From NCBI GenBank assembly GCA_026936325.1, contig JAPTHN010000037.1:3349013-3413012 (forward strand): a stretch of DNA of 64,000 nucleotides. Direction: 5' to 3'. The notes beneath the pieces are model-generated. The model did no database searches. It was not told the origin of the DNA and saw nothing but the letters and a program-made list of their open reading frames with translations. The DNA is from Platynereis dumerilii. Lineage: Eukaryota; Annelida; Polychaeta; Phyllodocida; Nereididae. Below, piece by piece: positions 48,244 through 58,146 of the stretch (positions are counted from its first letter, which is position 1; each line of letters starts with the position of its first letter). Both the position numbers and the translations under genes were made by a program.

Positions 48244-50097
48244 ATGGATTCCGACCTGTGGGCAATCTGTGTTCCCCTGTGTGTGTACAAACGTGAGTTG
48301 AAAGAAAATGTGAACATGCTAACTTGCAATTTCTGTAAACTCTCTTTTCACGAAGAATGTATGAATGGGTACAACCAGGAAGCAAAGACCAAAACAAGGC
48401 AAGCCACCAAGATGACAGACGAATCTTGGACATGTAAGGAGTGTACATCCATGCCAAGACGACTCACCCAAGCACTTAATGACATTTGCTCTCTGACAAG
48501 CTTAGTCTGTAAGCTCCAGAACAGCTTAGATACGTTTAAGACTGAACTGTTGTCAAAGTCAGATGCACATGTTGCTACCCAAGAGCAGATGAAAGACATG
48601 ATTGAAAACCAAATGACCTCTGTTGACACTGACAGTAATCTTTTGAAAGATATACACAGAGACCTAACTGCTGTTAAGAATTCTGTTGCAGAAGATGTTG
48701 ACCTTGACAGCACGGACGAGGAAGATGCAGATCCAGAAGGCACCCTGTTGATCTCGGATTCCCTATGTCGTGATGTTACTAGTACGAGTGATGACCTGAC
48801 GGTGTACAGTGAAGGAGGTGCACATTTCACAACCCTTCGAAAATACCTCAGGAAAAACAAGCGCAAGTATAAAGACCTTTATGTCGTTTGTGGAACGAAT
48901 AACTGTGGCAGCAAGAAACCCCTGAATAAGATCAATGAGGAGTATGTAAATTTCTGTGAAGAAGCCAGAAAGCATGCATCGAACATTCATATCTCGAGCA
49001 TCCCACCAAGAATGGATGCAAATATCAGCAAAGAGGAGAAAACGCAACAGAAAATCGATGAGTTTAATTTAAATTTCCTGTCAACTGCTGAAAAGGAGAA
49101 TGTTCACTTCATAAACAATGACACAAATTTCAGATACCAGGAAAAGACCTGTGATGAACGGCTGCTCAGTAGCGATGGTGTGCACTTGTCTGCTATTGGA
49201 GTTCAAAGGCTCATTGAAAACATGGGTCTGACTGACAAAGCCAAATGCAAATTTGGCTCCGGCACTACAAATAAATGGTCACAAAATGAGAGTTCACAAA
49301 GATCTCAAGGTACAAACAAGACGTCAGCCTCCAGACACAAAAATCCCTCCTTCCGGCCCATGAAGAATATGTCCGAGGCTATGACTCATGGTCACCAAAG
49401 AAGCCGTGAAAGCTGGAGCCGTGAAAGCTGGTCTGATCGTGATCGTGATGCGATGGGCTCAAACGATGAACCTGTCCACTTCCGAGGTCACAAAAATGCT
49501 CTGAGTAACTTTTTTCCGTGCAGCCTCAGTGTGTACGGGGAAAATATGAGAAGTAGTGAGCATGCATATCAACTACGAAAAGCCGCTATGATGAACGACG
49601 CAGAGGCAGTGAGGAAAATCCGATCCGCCCCGACTGCTAAACATGCCAAAGACATCGGTGATGACGTGACGGCGAACCAGTCTTGGCATGAGAAGAAAAA
49701 AGACATAATGACTCACATTCTACGAGAGAAACTGTATCAGTGCCCCGCATATCGTAAAGCACTGAAAGACACCGGCGAAAGGAAACTGATTGAAGACACT
49801 TCCGACAATTTTTGGGCTCGCGGCCACGAGGGACGAGGCCAAAATACGCTCGGTGAAATTCATGAGCAACTTCGCTCTGAATTACAAGAGACAAATCTAA
49901 GTGATGTTCCTTACCATGACTTGTACAATTATGAAAAAGCAGATGTGCGAAATACTAAAACTCAATATGGCAAATGTTGGCATTGTGGTGAAACAAACCA
50001 TGCACGCAGAAATTGTCGTTTCACATATCCATTAGAATGCTATAGCTGTTACCAAAGTGGTCACAAAATGAAATTCTGTCCAAAAAATAACTATTAA
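48244..50097 (+). CDS. LINE ORF1: PHD-SGNH esterase-NADAR-CCHC protein
   Basis: 617 residues from the first ATG; TTG at 48196 is in frame upstream but has no support as a start. A PHD-like finger comes first (C9, C13, C28, C31, H36, C39, C64, C67). An SGNH/GDSL esterase follows: ISDSL with Ser173, GTNN at 217-220, and DGVHL with Asp311/His314. After an SR-rich linker comes a NADAR domain, about 411-547: LSNFFP, SSEHAYQLRKAAMM, YRKALKDTGERKLIE, FWARG and GQNTLGEI. Two CX2CX4HX4C knuckles close the protein (578-591, 599-612). PHD and esterase domains are established in CR1-like ORF1 proteins, and knuckles suggest nucleic-acid binding. NADAR (YbiA/DUF1768) members are N-glycosidases on ADP-ribose or riboflavin-pathway substrates. 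Its role here is inference. The frame is intact. Confidence 0.92.
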   Translation: MDSDLWAICVPLCVYKRELKENVNMLTCNFCKLSFHEECMNGYNQEAKTKTRQATKMTDESWTCKECTSMPRRLTQALNDICSLTSLVCKLQNSLDTFKTELLSKSDAHVATQEQMKDMIENQMTSVDTDSNLLKDIHRDLTAVKNSVAEDVDLDSTDEEDADPEGTLLISDSLCRDVTSTSDDLTVYSEGGAHFTTLRKYLRKNKRKYKDLYVVCGTNNCGSKKPLNKINEEYVNFCEEARKHASNIHISSIPPRMDANISKEEKTQQKIDEFNLNFLSTAEKENVHFINNDTNFRYQEKTCDERLLSSDGVHLSAIGVQRLIENMGLTDKAKCKFGSGTTNKWSQNESSQRSQGTNKTSASRHKNPSFRPMKNMSEAMTHGHQRSRESWSRESWSDRDRDAMGSNDEPVHFRGHKNALSNFFPCSLSVYGENMRSSEHAYQLRKAAMMNDAEAVRKIRSAPTAKHAKDIGDDVTANQSWHEKKKDIMTHILREKLYQCPAYRKALKDTGERKLIEDTSDNFWARGHEGRGQNTLGEIHEQLRSELQETNLSDVPYHDLYNYEKADVRNTKTQYGKCWHCGETNHARRNCRFTYPLECYSCYQSGHKMKFCPKNNY

Positions 50098-50184
50098 GAT
50101 ATAGGCCATGAAGACTGTGCCGAGAAACCATTAAGGTTCCTTGACTATAGTTTATGTGATGATAGAATTGACTGTTATAACTCA

Positions 50185-53100
50185 ATGTATATTAATGTAA
50201 ACAAGGATGTAACAATTGAAAATCAGATATCTCAGTACAATGGCTCTAGTGTTGGTTGTTATGATTCAAATATTGAACTTACTGGTGGTGTTGATCCACA
50301 AGATTTTATTAATTCTGTCTGCATTGATTGTAAAAATATTTGCTCAAATGATTGTTCAAGTGATTTTATCTCCATGATGGACCCATTAACTCCTTGTAAA
50401 AACTACCAGGATGATATTTTACATGTTGAGTTTTCCGAAATCGGATCTTCTGTTTTTAATGAAGGTCTTAGTGTCGATCATATTTTTAACAGTTCTAGTT
50501 GTAGTTTAAATTGTGCAAACCTTGTTGTCAACCAATTGGTGCTAGAAAATGATTTTGTTAATGATAAGGTAAACACAGGTTCAAAAGAAATTGTTAATCT
50601 GGAAGTTGAGTTATGTTGTGCCGAACATCTTGATGGTTCAAATGTTGTTCGAAATGTTGATGCCGAGTTACTTGATATCGATCGCTCTGACTATACTGAT
50701 GCTCTCAGTATAGACTGCAGTTTTGTTGCTCATGACTCCTCAAATTATGATAATGTTTCAGAACAATCGGCACTTTTAAACGATGCTAGTAATTCTTCTG
50801 GTCTATTACAATGTAATGCACAACAGGTTAATACCAACATTGATAGTTCAGAAAAAGATGACTGTGGAGACCCTGTTATGGTTCATTTGAAAGAGACGCG
50901 ATCTAAATTTGGTAAAAATCTTATATTCGCTCATGTCAATATTAATAGTCTCAGCAAATGTAAGGAATATGTCTTAGAGATTCTTCAATTGAAATATATT
51001 GATGTACTTTGTATAACTGAGAGTAAACTTAGCGATACAGACATGGACTGTGAATATGAAGTGGATGGTTATAAAGTGTATCGAGAAGATAGACTTGCAA
51101 ATTCAGGTGGAATGATTGTTTGGTTTCGTTGTGATATCCCACATAAAAGGAATAATGAATTGGAATTTACTAGCTATGATCCTCATATCGAATCAATGTT
51201 ATTCAGTTTTACTGGGAAAAAGCAGACATGGTACCTAATATTTGTGTATAAAAACCCGAAGGTGTCTGAAAAAATATTTGTCGAAAAGCTGATATCTGCA
51301 TACAACTCCATGACAAGTCTAGGTAAAGAAATTATTCTATTAGGTGATGTAAACATAAACATGTTGAAAGGAGATGACAAACTAACTAATGATCTTTGCC
51401 ATATTTTTGGATTAAAGAACCTCGTTACGGAGCCGACCTGTTTCAAGACAGTAAACAGCACTCTTATAGACCGGTTATAGTCATGAACCCAAAACGTTTC
51501 CAAAATCCTCTGAACATCGTTTTTGGCTATAGTGATTTTCATAACATAGTTGGATGTATCACCAAATTGAAGGTCCCACCAAAAAAGCCTATGACGGTTG
51601 AATATAGATCATACAAAAATTTCAATGTCGAGTCTTTTAATGCAGATGTCAGCTCTATCCCTTTTCATATTTGTGAAATGTTTGATGACATTGATGACAA
51701 ATACTGGTGTATGTCTAAATTATTTACTGATGTGGTAGATGAACATGCTCCTTTAAAGAAACGGGTCATAAGGACCCAGCAAGTACCATATATGCATCCA
51801 GAACTTCGTAAGAGTATGTATAAACGAAATATGTTGAAAAACAAGTACTTCAAAAATAGGTCCGTTGAAGCCTGGCATGCTTATTGCACTCAAAGAAATA
51901 TCACAACTAATATGAGGCGAAATGCTATTAAATCGTACTTTATGAGCAAATGTAATGGGAATGCAACTCCCAAAGATTTCTGGAACTGTATAAAACCATA
52001 CATGTCAAATTCTACGCAACAACATAGAAATATTATTTTAAATGAAGATGGAAATATTATCACAAATAAGAAAGATATATGTGAAATTTTTGTAGATTTT
52101 TTCTCGTCTGTAGCTGATAATATTGGTGTACCAGATGAATTAGACCCGACTTGCGAAACCTCTCTAACAGATGTTTATAAGAAACATGAAAGTCATTCTG
52201 CCATCTTGAACATAAAGCAGAATGCACCGAAATTTGATACTGAATTTAATTTCAGTGAGGTCAGTCCTAGTTACGTTGCTAGGCTGCTAAGCAAAATCAA
52301 TGTGAAAAAGGCCACCGGATATGACAGACTTCCCCCAAAACTTATTAATGTATCAGATCGGCACCTGTCAGCAAGCCTGGCTGAAGTGATTAATGCCAGT
52401 TTTAGTGCCTGTGAATATCCGAATGATATGAAGAGAGCTGAAATATCTCCTCTTTTCAAAAAGAAGGATGATATGCTGAAAGAAAATTATAGACCTGTCA
52501 GTATTCTTGTCACGTTTAGCAAGGTATTTGAATCTATTATCTCGGAGCAGCTTATGGCACTTTTCAATACCATATTTGATGATATGCTCTGTGCCTATAG
52601 GAAACGCTACAGCTGTGACCATGCCCTGATAAAGGTTGTTGATTCATGGAAAAGGGCATTAGATGAAAATAAGTTTGTTGGAGTTATCTCCATGGATCTG
52701 TCGAAAGCATTCGACTGCATCCCACATGGCTTGTTAATTAGTAAGTTGAAAGTCTATGGTTTAAGCGACAGAGCTTGCCTGTTTATGAGTTCTTATCTTG
52801 GAGGACGCATGCAAAGAGTAAAAATTGAAGATGAAAGGAGTGAATGGAAACCTTTAAAGAAAGGCGTTCCACAAGGTTCATGTTTAGGTCCGATTATCTT
52901 CAACATATTCTTGAACGATTTATTTTACTCTCTTAAAAACTGCAACCTGACAAATTATGCAGATGATAATACTATACACGCCTCAGATATTTCAATGCAA
53001 TCAGTATTACAGGCCCTTCAAATGGACACTTCTAATGCTATAAAGTGGTTCGCTGAGAACTTCATGCAAGCAAACGCTGAAAAGTTTCAATTTTTACTGA

Positions 53101-53804
53101 TGAAACCATTGTTAACGACAGATTTAATTCCAGACCATATAGTTATTGATAATACAAGAATACAACGAGAGGAAAATATTAAATTTCTAGGAATTACTAT
53201 AGATGATAAGCTTAAATTTGATGTTCATGTAGCCAATTTATGTATCAAAGCAGGTAATCAATTAAATGTACTTTACAGGTTCAAAAATATCTTTAACATA
53301 GAAGAAAAGAAACTAGTTTACCAGACCTTTGTGTTATCTAATTTTAATTACTGTCCAATTGTGTGGAACTTTTGTAGTACAAGTATGATAAGGAAAATGG
53401 AATACATACAGGAAAGAGCGTTACGATTTATATATAATGACTTCAAAAGTGAATATAGAGAAATGTTGGAAATGTATGGTCATGAAACATTACATGTTCG
53501 TAGAATTAAAACAATAGCCTCCGAGGTTTATAAAACTATTCATTCTTTAAATCCAACTTTTATGAAAGAAATGATACTGGAAAAGGAATTAAGTTATTGT
53601 TTACGAGATGGATTTAAGGTAGCAATACCAAAATTCAATAAAATCAGATATGGCAGAAACACTTTTTCTTATTATGGTCCCCACATATGGAACATACTTC
53701 CATCTGACATTAAAGGTGCAATAAGCATTCAAGTGTTTAAAAAAATGTTAAAGAAATGGGAAGGTCCCAATTGTGCCTGCACTGCCTGTCATCTCGCAGT
53801 CTAA
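50185..53804 (+). pseudogene. LINE ORF2: endonuclease and reverse transcriptase
   Basis: The first about 245 codons are an acidic Asn/Ser/Cys-rich region of no recognised family. The APE-type endonuclease follows (HVNINSLSK, CITESKLSD with Glu279, LLGDVNINM with Asp388/Asn390, TLID, then GYSDFHN). Next come the linker HAPLKKRVIR and the reverse transcriptase: FKKKDDMLKENYRPVSIL, MDLSKAFDCIPH, GVPQGSCLGP and NYADD (52956-52967). A C-terminal region ends in CACTACHLAV. The frame changes once, near 51470, between TLID and VIVMNPKRF; the rest is open. Upstream of 50185 the same frame is open back to the ORF1 stop at 50095-50097. Catalytic residues are present, so only the one shift separates this copy from a coding-competent state. 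Confidence 0.92.
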
Positions 53805-53838
53805 CTGTACAGTGAAACAGTGGGATGACAGGCACTGC
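53779..53838 (+). other. Hairpin over the ORF2 stop of the LINE
   Basis: GCACTGCCTGTCATC (53779-53793) pairs with GATGACAGGCACTGC (53824-53838) with one mismatch. In the loop lies the palindrome ACTGTACAGT (53804-53813), and the ORF2 stop codon is at 53802-53804. A structure here could serve reverse-transcriptase recognition of the 3' end; that is inference. Confidence 0.75.
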
Positions 53839-54083
53839 AGTCACGATTTTGAATTTATATTTGTGATGCAAAATAAGATTGTTTAAAGAATTGTTAAAGA
53901 TTTAATGTATGTGCCTGGTTGAGTCAGTGTTTTAATGTTTTTATTTAATTTTACCTGGAGTTTTTAACTCAAACATTGTAAATATCTATGTACATATACT
54001 ATTTTCTTTTGTACATAATATGTTCTCTCGATGATTAGCAATTATGCTACATTTTAATCGAGGATAAATAAATTATTTATTTT

Positions 54084-54827
54084 GAATCCTTTAAGCAATG
54101 TGCGTATTGCATCAGGTGTGAATTGGTTGAATTGCACTTCAACATCACTGACAAATCTGTGTATTTGACATGAAGCAATCCAATGAAACAAAGCAGCAGC
54201 TGAATCAAGATCTTGTGATTGCAATAGAGCCTTTGAGACAGGACATTGTTTGGTTACTGGTAGGCCAGGACGAAAAGTATTGCTACAATGTAGGAGGCAG
54301 CGCACCCAGTGGAAAAGCATGTTTATCCCAATGTGGCGACCTCCTACGGGAATACAGGAAAGCAGTATGCGTGAGGAAGGTTGGGTGATGGAAGTGCATG
54401 AGAAATATGTGCGTGGATGGAGGATTGAATCGAAGGGAAAGCGGAGATGAGGAGGGGTTTGGACTAATTCGTATTAGAAAGGCATGTGGAAAAGATGAAT
54501 GAAAATGCATGGTAAGTGGCTGAGCGAGTGAGAATGATGGTGTGCATTGTGCGTAAAGAAGTGAGACAGAGGCGGATCTATGTTTTGGAAGAGGGGACAG
54601 AAATGGGGATGGCTGGAATGGGGCAGTTTGGGAGTTTTAGGGGAATGGGGTGAAAGGGAGTGGGGAAAATTATGTTTTGACACAGGAGTGAGGGTTTTTG
54701 AAAGGTAAAGGGGTTGAAATGGTTTGATTTAGGGGCGAAGGAGGTATGGCCCCTCTTGCTGAGTGTGCTGCTGAGCCATGAGCTGCTAAACTTTTATATA
54801 AGTAGATAGATAGATAGTTAGATAGTA
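54084..54827. other. No gene seen; G-rich patch and GATA repeat
   Basis: Unassigned sequence after the LINE. It contains the G-run cluster at 54593-54665 and a (GATA)n-like stretch just before the foldback element at about 54803-54825. Open frames on both strands here are low-complexity (Ser/Pro/His-rich on minus) and not convincing. Confidence 0.6.
54593..54665 (+). other. G-run cluster, potential G-quadruplex
   Basis: About nine runs of three or more G (mostly GGGG) occur within 73 bases on the plus strand, separated by short A/T-rich loops. This is a pattern able to form G-quadruplexes. No gene context explains it. Confidence 0.6.
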
Positions 54828-54934
54828 GGCCCTCCTACTTCTTTGTGGAGGGAGCAGCACATTTATTGTTGGTGTCCCAGCGTATGATGTACGAGGAGCG
54901 TTCAGACCCAGGGGGGTGCTTCGCTGACTTCTGG

Positions 54935-55175
54935 ATACAGATGTGCCACGGCGATTTTTTAACCGTAACCATTTTAATCTGGACGTCAATTTGAAAACCA
55001 CAAACCATTTTAATCCTGCAGTAAAAATATCTGCAATCAATTTAATCTTTATGATTTTGATACCATGTAAATTGTCTTTTCAAGATTCTAACGATGCCAA
55101 ATACGTTGAGGTGCCAACCGCCAGGCTTTCAGAAAGTTCACCCCGTCTTTTCATATAGACACTTACTTTCTAGGT
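54935..55175. repeat. CCATTTTAATCC interspersed repeat, copy B
   Basis: Same family as 38385-38665 and same order of words (ACCATTTTAATC, AAACCACAAACC, CAATTTAATCTTTATG, GATTCTAACGATGCCAAA). It lies in the left arm of the foldback element and has no counterpart in the right arm, so it inserted after the foldback formed. Confidence 0.6.
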
Positions 55176-55566
55176 AGAACTATGAATTTTTTTATTGGAT
55201 AAAATTCAGCAGTTTTGGAATGGATGTCCAAAATTTTGGACAATTGGACATTTTAAAGTCACCTGTGGTTGACATTAAAACAGAAATTTTAACCACATGG
55301 GGCAGGTAATTTTGAGACATAAAAAAAGAAAGCAAATGAATTGTGGCTAGGAAAGACTTCTCTCTATCACTTATATTAGTGATATTGATGTTATTTGACA
55401 CAAGAAATATGATATTAGCTTCTAAAAATAATTTCAAACACGCCTAATAATTGTATTTTTGCACTGAACCCATGTAGAAAAGCACTCCGTCATGCCAGAT
55501 ATGGCAAGAGAGATTCAGGCGACAAGATGTGGGTCCTCAACTACATGAGGACTTGGATTCACTGGT

Positions 55567-55776
55567 ATGAACAAGAGACCAAAAGCAACAGCATTATCTG
55601 TCCCAGCTATTCCTGTGACATACTTTTACACAAGTCCTGATTTTCCCTTACTTCAGTCACTGGGGGCTGCAGTGTCAGACACAGGAGGAGAAAAGGTCTT
55701 GGATGACCAAAATGCTTTCACAGAACTTTGTCCGGAGGACTTCAAGGAACTTTTCTTCAACAGGTCAAGTGTATGA
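55567..55776 (+). pseudogene. Exon-like stretch inside the foldback core
   Basis: An open frame reads MNKRPKATALSVPAIPVTY and later FTELCPEDFKELFFN. It is followed by TTCAACAG-GTCAAG, a possible splice donor, and about 90 bases on by TGTCTGTTCCAG, a possible acceptor. It could be a gene fragment captured between the arms, or chance. I recognise no family. Confidence 0.3.
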
Positions 55777-56208
55777 ATTAATGCTGTTGGCGTACTTGGG
55801 AGTATTTTTAAAAGGCTAATACAGTTTTGTATTATATTTCTTGTGTCTGTTCCAGAGGAAAAAAATGGTGATGGAATTTATACACTACTACATGTCAATT
55901 ATTGTCAATCTCACTAATTCAAGTGATAAAGCGAAGTCTCTCAGCCACAATTCATTGGCTTCCTTGATCTCAGTATTACTACCTGCCCCACTCGATGAAT
56001 TTTCTATTTCCATGGCAACCACAGAATGGCTTTAAAATGTCCAAATTTTCCAAAATTTTGGAAATCCATTCCAAAACTGCTGCATCTTATCCAATAAAGA
56101 ATAAAACAAGAGCTGTGAACTTTCTGATCGCCCTTCGACCCTCGTATCATCATAAGTTGGACACCAACAATAAATGTGCTGCTCCCTCCAGAAAGAAGTA
56201 GGAGAGCC

Positions 56209-58146
56209 TACTATAGATCTATGTAAAAAATTAATTGTTCCACATGTAATATGAGTGTCCATATAAAAAAAAGCCGGGAACTTGTAAAACTAGAAGATGG
56301 CGCATACCCTATTAATTCAGGGATGCCCACAATCTTTAGTTGCCTATGCATAGAACACTGCATACAACCCACTTCAATTTAATGTCCCGGCGGGCCATTG
56401 GCTCGGACTAAATCACCTAGGTAGGATTCAGACTCATTTCAGAGGTATGGTATTACAAACAACCTCCCTTAACCATTAGGCCAAGAAGGAACTTCCCATT
56501 GCAACACATACTAACATATTTTGTAGCTGTTTTTTTTTTCACTTTTCTAAATGGTATTTTAAAATTGCAAAAAAAAAGACTCCATTTGATGAAGTGCCTC
56601 AGTGCCATGGAAAGTCTGATGGTCAAATATGTCCCCATCCCCATAGTCCCTTTGGACAAGTATCTTGCTATATCTCTCTGATTTATGACACAGCCTCCTG
56701 GAAATTCCCAGTATTAACTGTGATGCCTGCCGTCAACTGGTAGCCTATGCCTAACTTGCTGTCTACAAGTTGACCGCTGTTTCATTGCAACTGCTTTTTC
56801 CATTCTTGGCAGAACAATTGCTGGCATGTGTTGCCGCTTAGTGGCTAGTGTGCAATTCTGCGAGCTTAGACCCGGAAGTCAGTCAGGGTTAAAAATTCGA
56901 CTTGCCTGGCAAGAACTTCAACTGACTAGTCAGCTAAGTTGTTAAACTCTGACTTCACCTGACTTCAAGAAACCTCGGCTGACGTTGTGTAATTTCCATC
57001 CCCTTCTGTTGAATATTCTTCAACAGTACGTTTAACTTCGGAAATTTCAAAAATTTTCGCACACGGATTATTGTGTAGTACACAAAAGTGTCAATTTTTA
57101 GGGAGTTTTTATGTTGTATAGACTTTAAAAAGTCCTGCAAGAGTTAGAAATACATTTTGTGCTCTTTATGCTGTTTAGAATGGTACCAAAACCATTTCTG
57201 TGAGGTGACAATTGGCTAAGTTATGCAACTATGACTTGACATTAGCTGACTCAAGTCTGACTTGACTAGACTGAACATTAACTTGGTGCTTGGGAACCTA
57301 ACTATGACTTCACTGGTCGACTTTATAGACTCGACTTCAGGGTCTACGTGAGCTCCAGCGAGCAGTCCACATAAACTGGTTGTCTGGAACTCGCACAAAT
57401 TTTATCTGGAAGAAACCAGGGCTGATTCTGAGTGTGCTGTTTCATTGTCCACTTCCTTAGAGAATGTGATTGCTAACTCTGGTTTACATCAATGTTGAAT
57501 AGAAACTTTGTAAATGTGCATGAAATTGGAACTATTTCTCGAAAGCAGCAATGCTGCAGCGTACAAAACTGATTTTATGCCAGGCGGCTGCAGCATGCAG
57601 TTTTCAGTTTCACCAGACTGCCTAACTTGTGTACGATGGCAATGAAAATTCTATTGAACATTCAGAAAGTAAGTGAATTATGTTATGATATTGTGCTCAT
57701 TACTTTATGGACAACAAGTCAATCATTACCTTCCATTTCCAAATGCCGGAGCCATTCTACAGAATTGTTTCCATTTGGGAAAATTTTGGGTGACTACTAT
57801 TTTCAAAGTTGTTAACTTGAATGACTTTTAAAATCAGTGTCGACGTCAGGGCATGTTTTAAGCAAATTTCAGTGGTGGAGATTTTGGCCGAAGAGGGCAT
57901 TTTGCTATCGTGTCATAGAAACGTATCTCACATATATATATGGGTCAAAATTTGAAAACGGTGAAATTTCACTCAGGAAAAAAGTTTATTTGAAATCAGG
58001 TTTAAAGGAGCTCCTTTTGATTTATTTTGGTAGGTAAAACAATCACCTTTAATTGGACTTTGATGTCCAAGGGTCATGAGGAAACGAAGTTTCTATGTTC
58101 AGTGGAGGTAAATACCGGGGTAATGCTTTTAGCAGCTTTTAGCAGA
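56209..58146. other. No gene seen
   Basis: AT-rich sequence with short frames only. A stretch near 56,880-57,380 repeats GACTTGACT / CTGACTTCA-like words irregularly. CAGTGGTGGAGATTTTGG near 57870 resembles CAGTGGTGGGGATTTTGC near 62861. Confidence 0.55.

Larger units (their letters stand above)
47876..54083 (+). mobile_element. CR1-group LINE with a NADAR-bearing ORF1
   Basis: A nearly complete non-LTR retrotransposon: 5' region (boundary not fixed; it follows the repeat element that ends at 47875), ORF1 48244-50097, ORF2 50185-53804, and a 3' UTR ending about 54083 in TAAATAAATTATTTATTTTG. ORF2 encodes an APE-type endonuclease with the SDFH variant of the SDH motif and a reverse transcriptase with YADD. 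ORF1 combines PHD, SGNH esterase, NADAR and CCHC domains. No target-site duplication was found, as is common for CR1-type elements. Only one frameshift was detected, so this copy is young. Confidence 0.9.
54828..56208. mobile_element. Foldback element with TA duplication
   Basis: Long inverted arms bound a 1.38-kb element flanked by TA. The left arm runs about 54828-55410, the right about 55850-56208. Both read from outside GGCYCTCCTACTTCTTT, then GGAGGGAGCAGCACATTTA, TTTATTGGATAA, GCAGTTTTGGAATGGAT, CCAAAATTTTGGA, GACATTTTAAAG, CTGTGGTTG, GGGGCAGGTA and AATGAATTGTGGCT. The left arm is longer because a CCATTTTAATCC repeat (54935-55175) seems inserted in it. The core, about 55416-55850, has an exon-like stretch. 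No transposase is seen; the TA flank is compatible with Tc1/mariner mobilisation. Confidence 0.82.

Noticed and set aside
54283-54683. Ser/Pro/His-rich minus-strand frames
   Set aside because: They are the complement of a purine- and G-rich low-complexity stretch.
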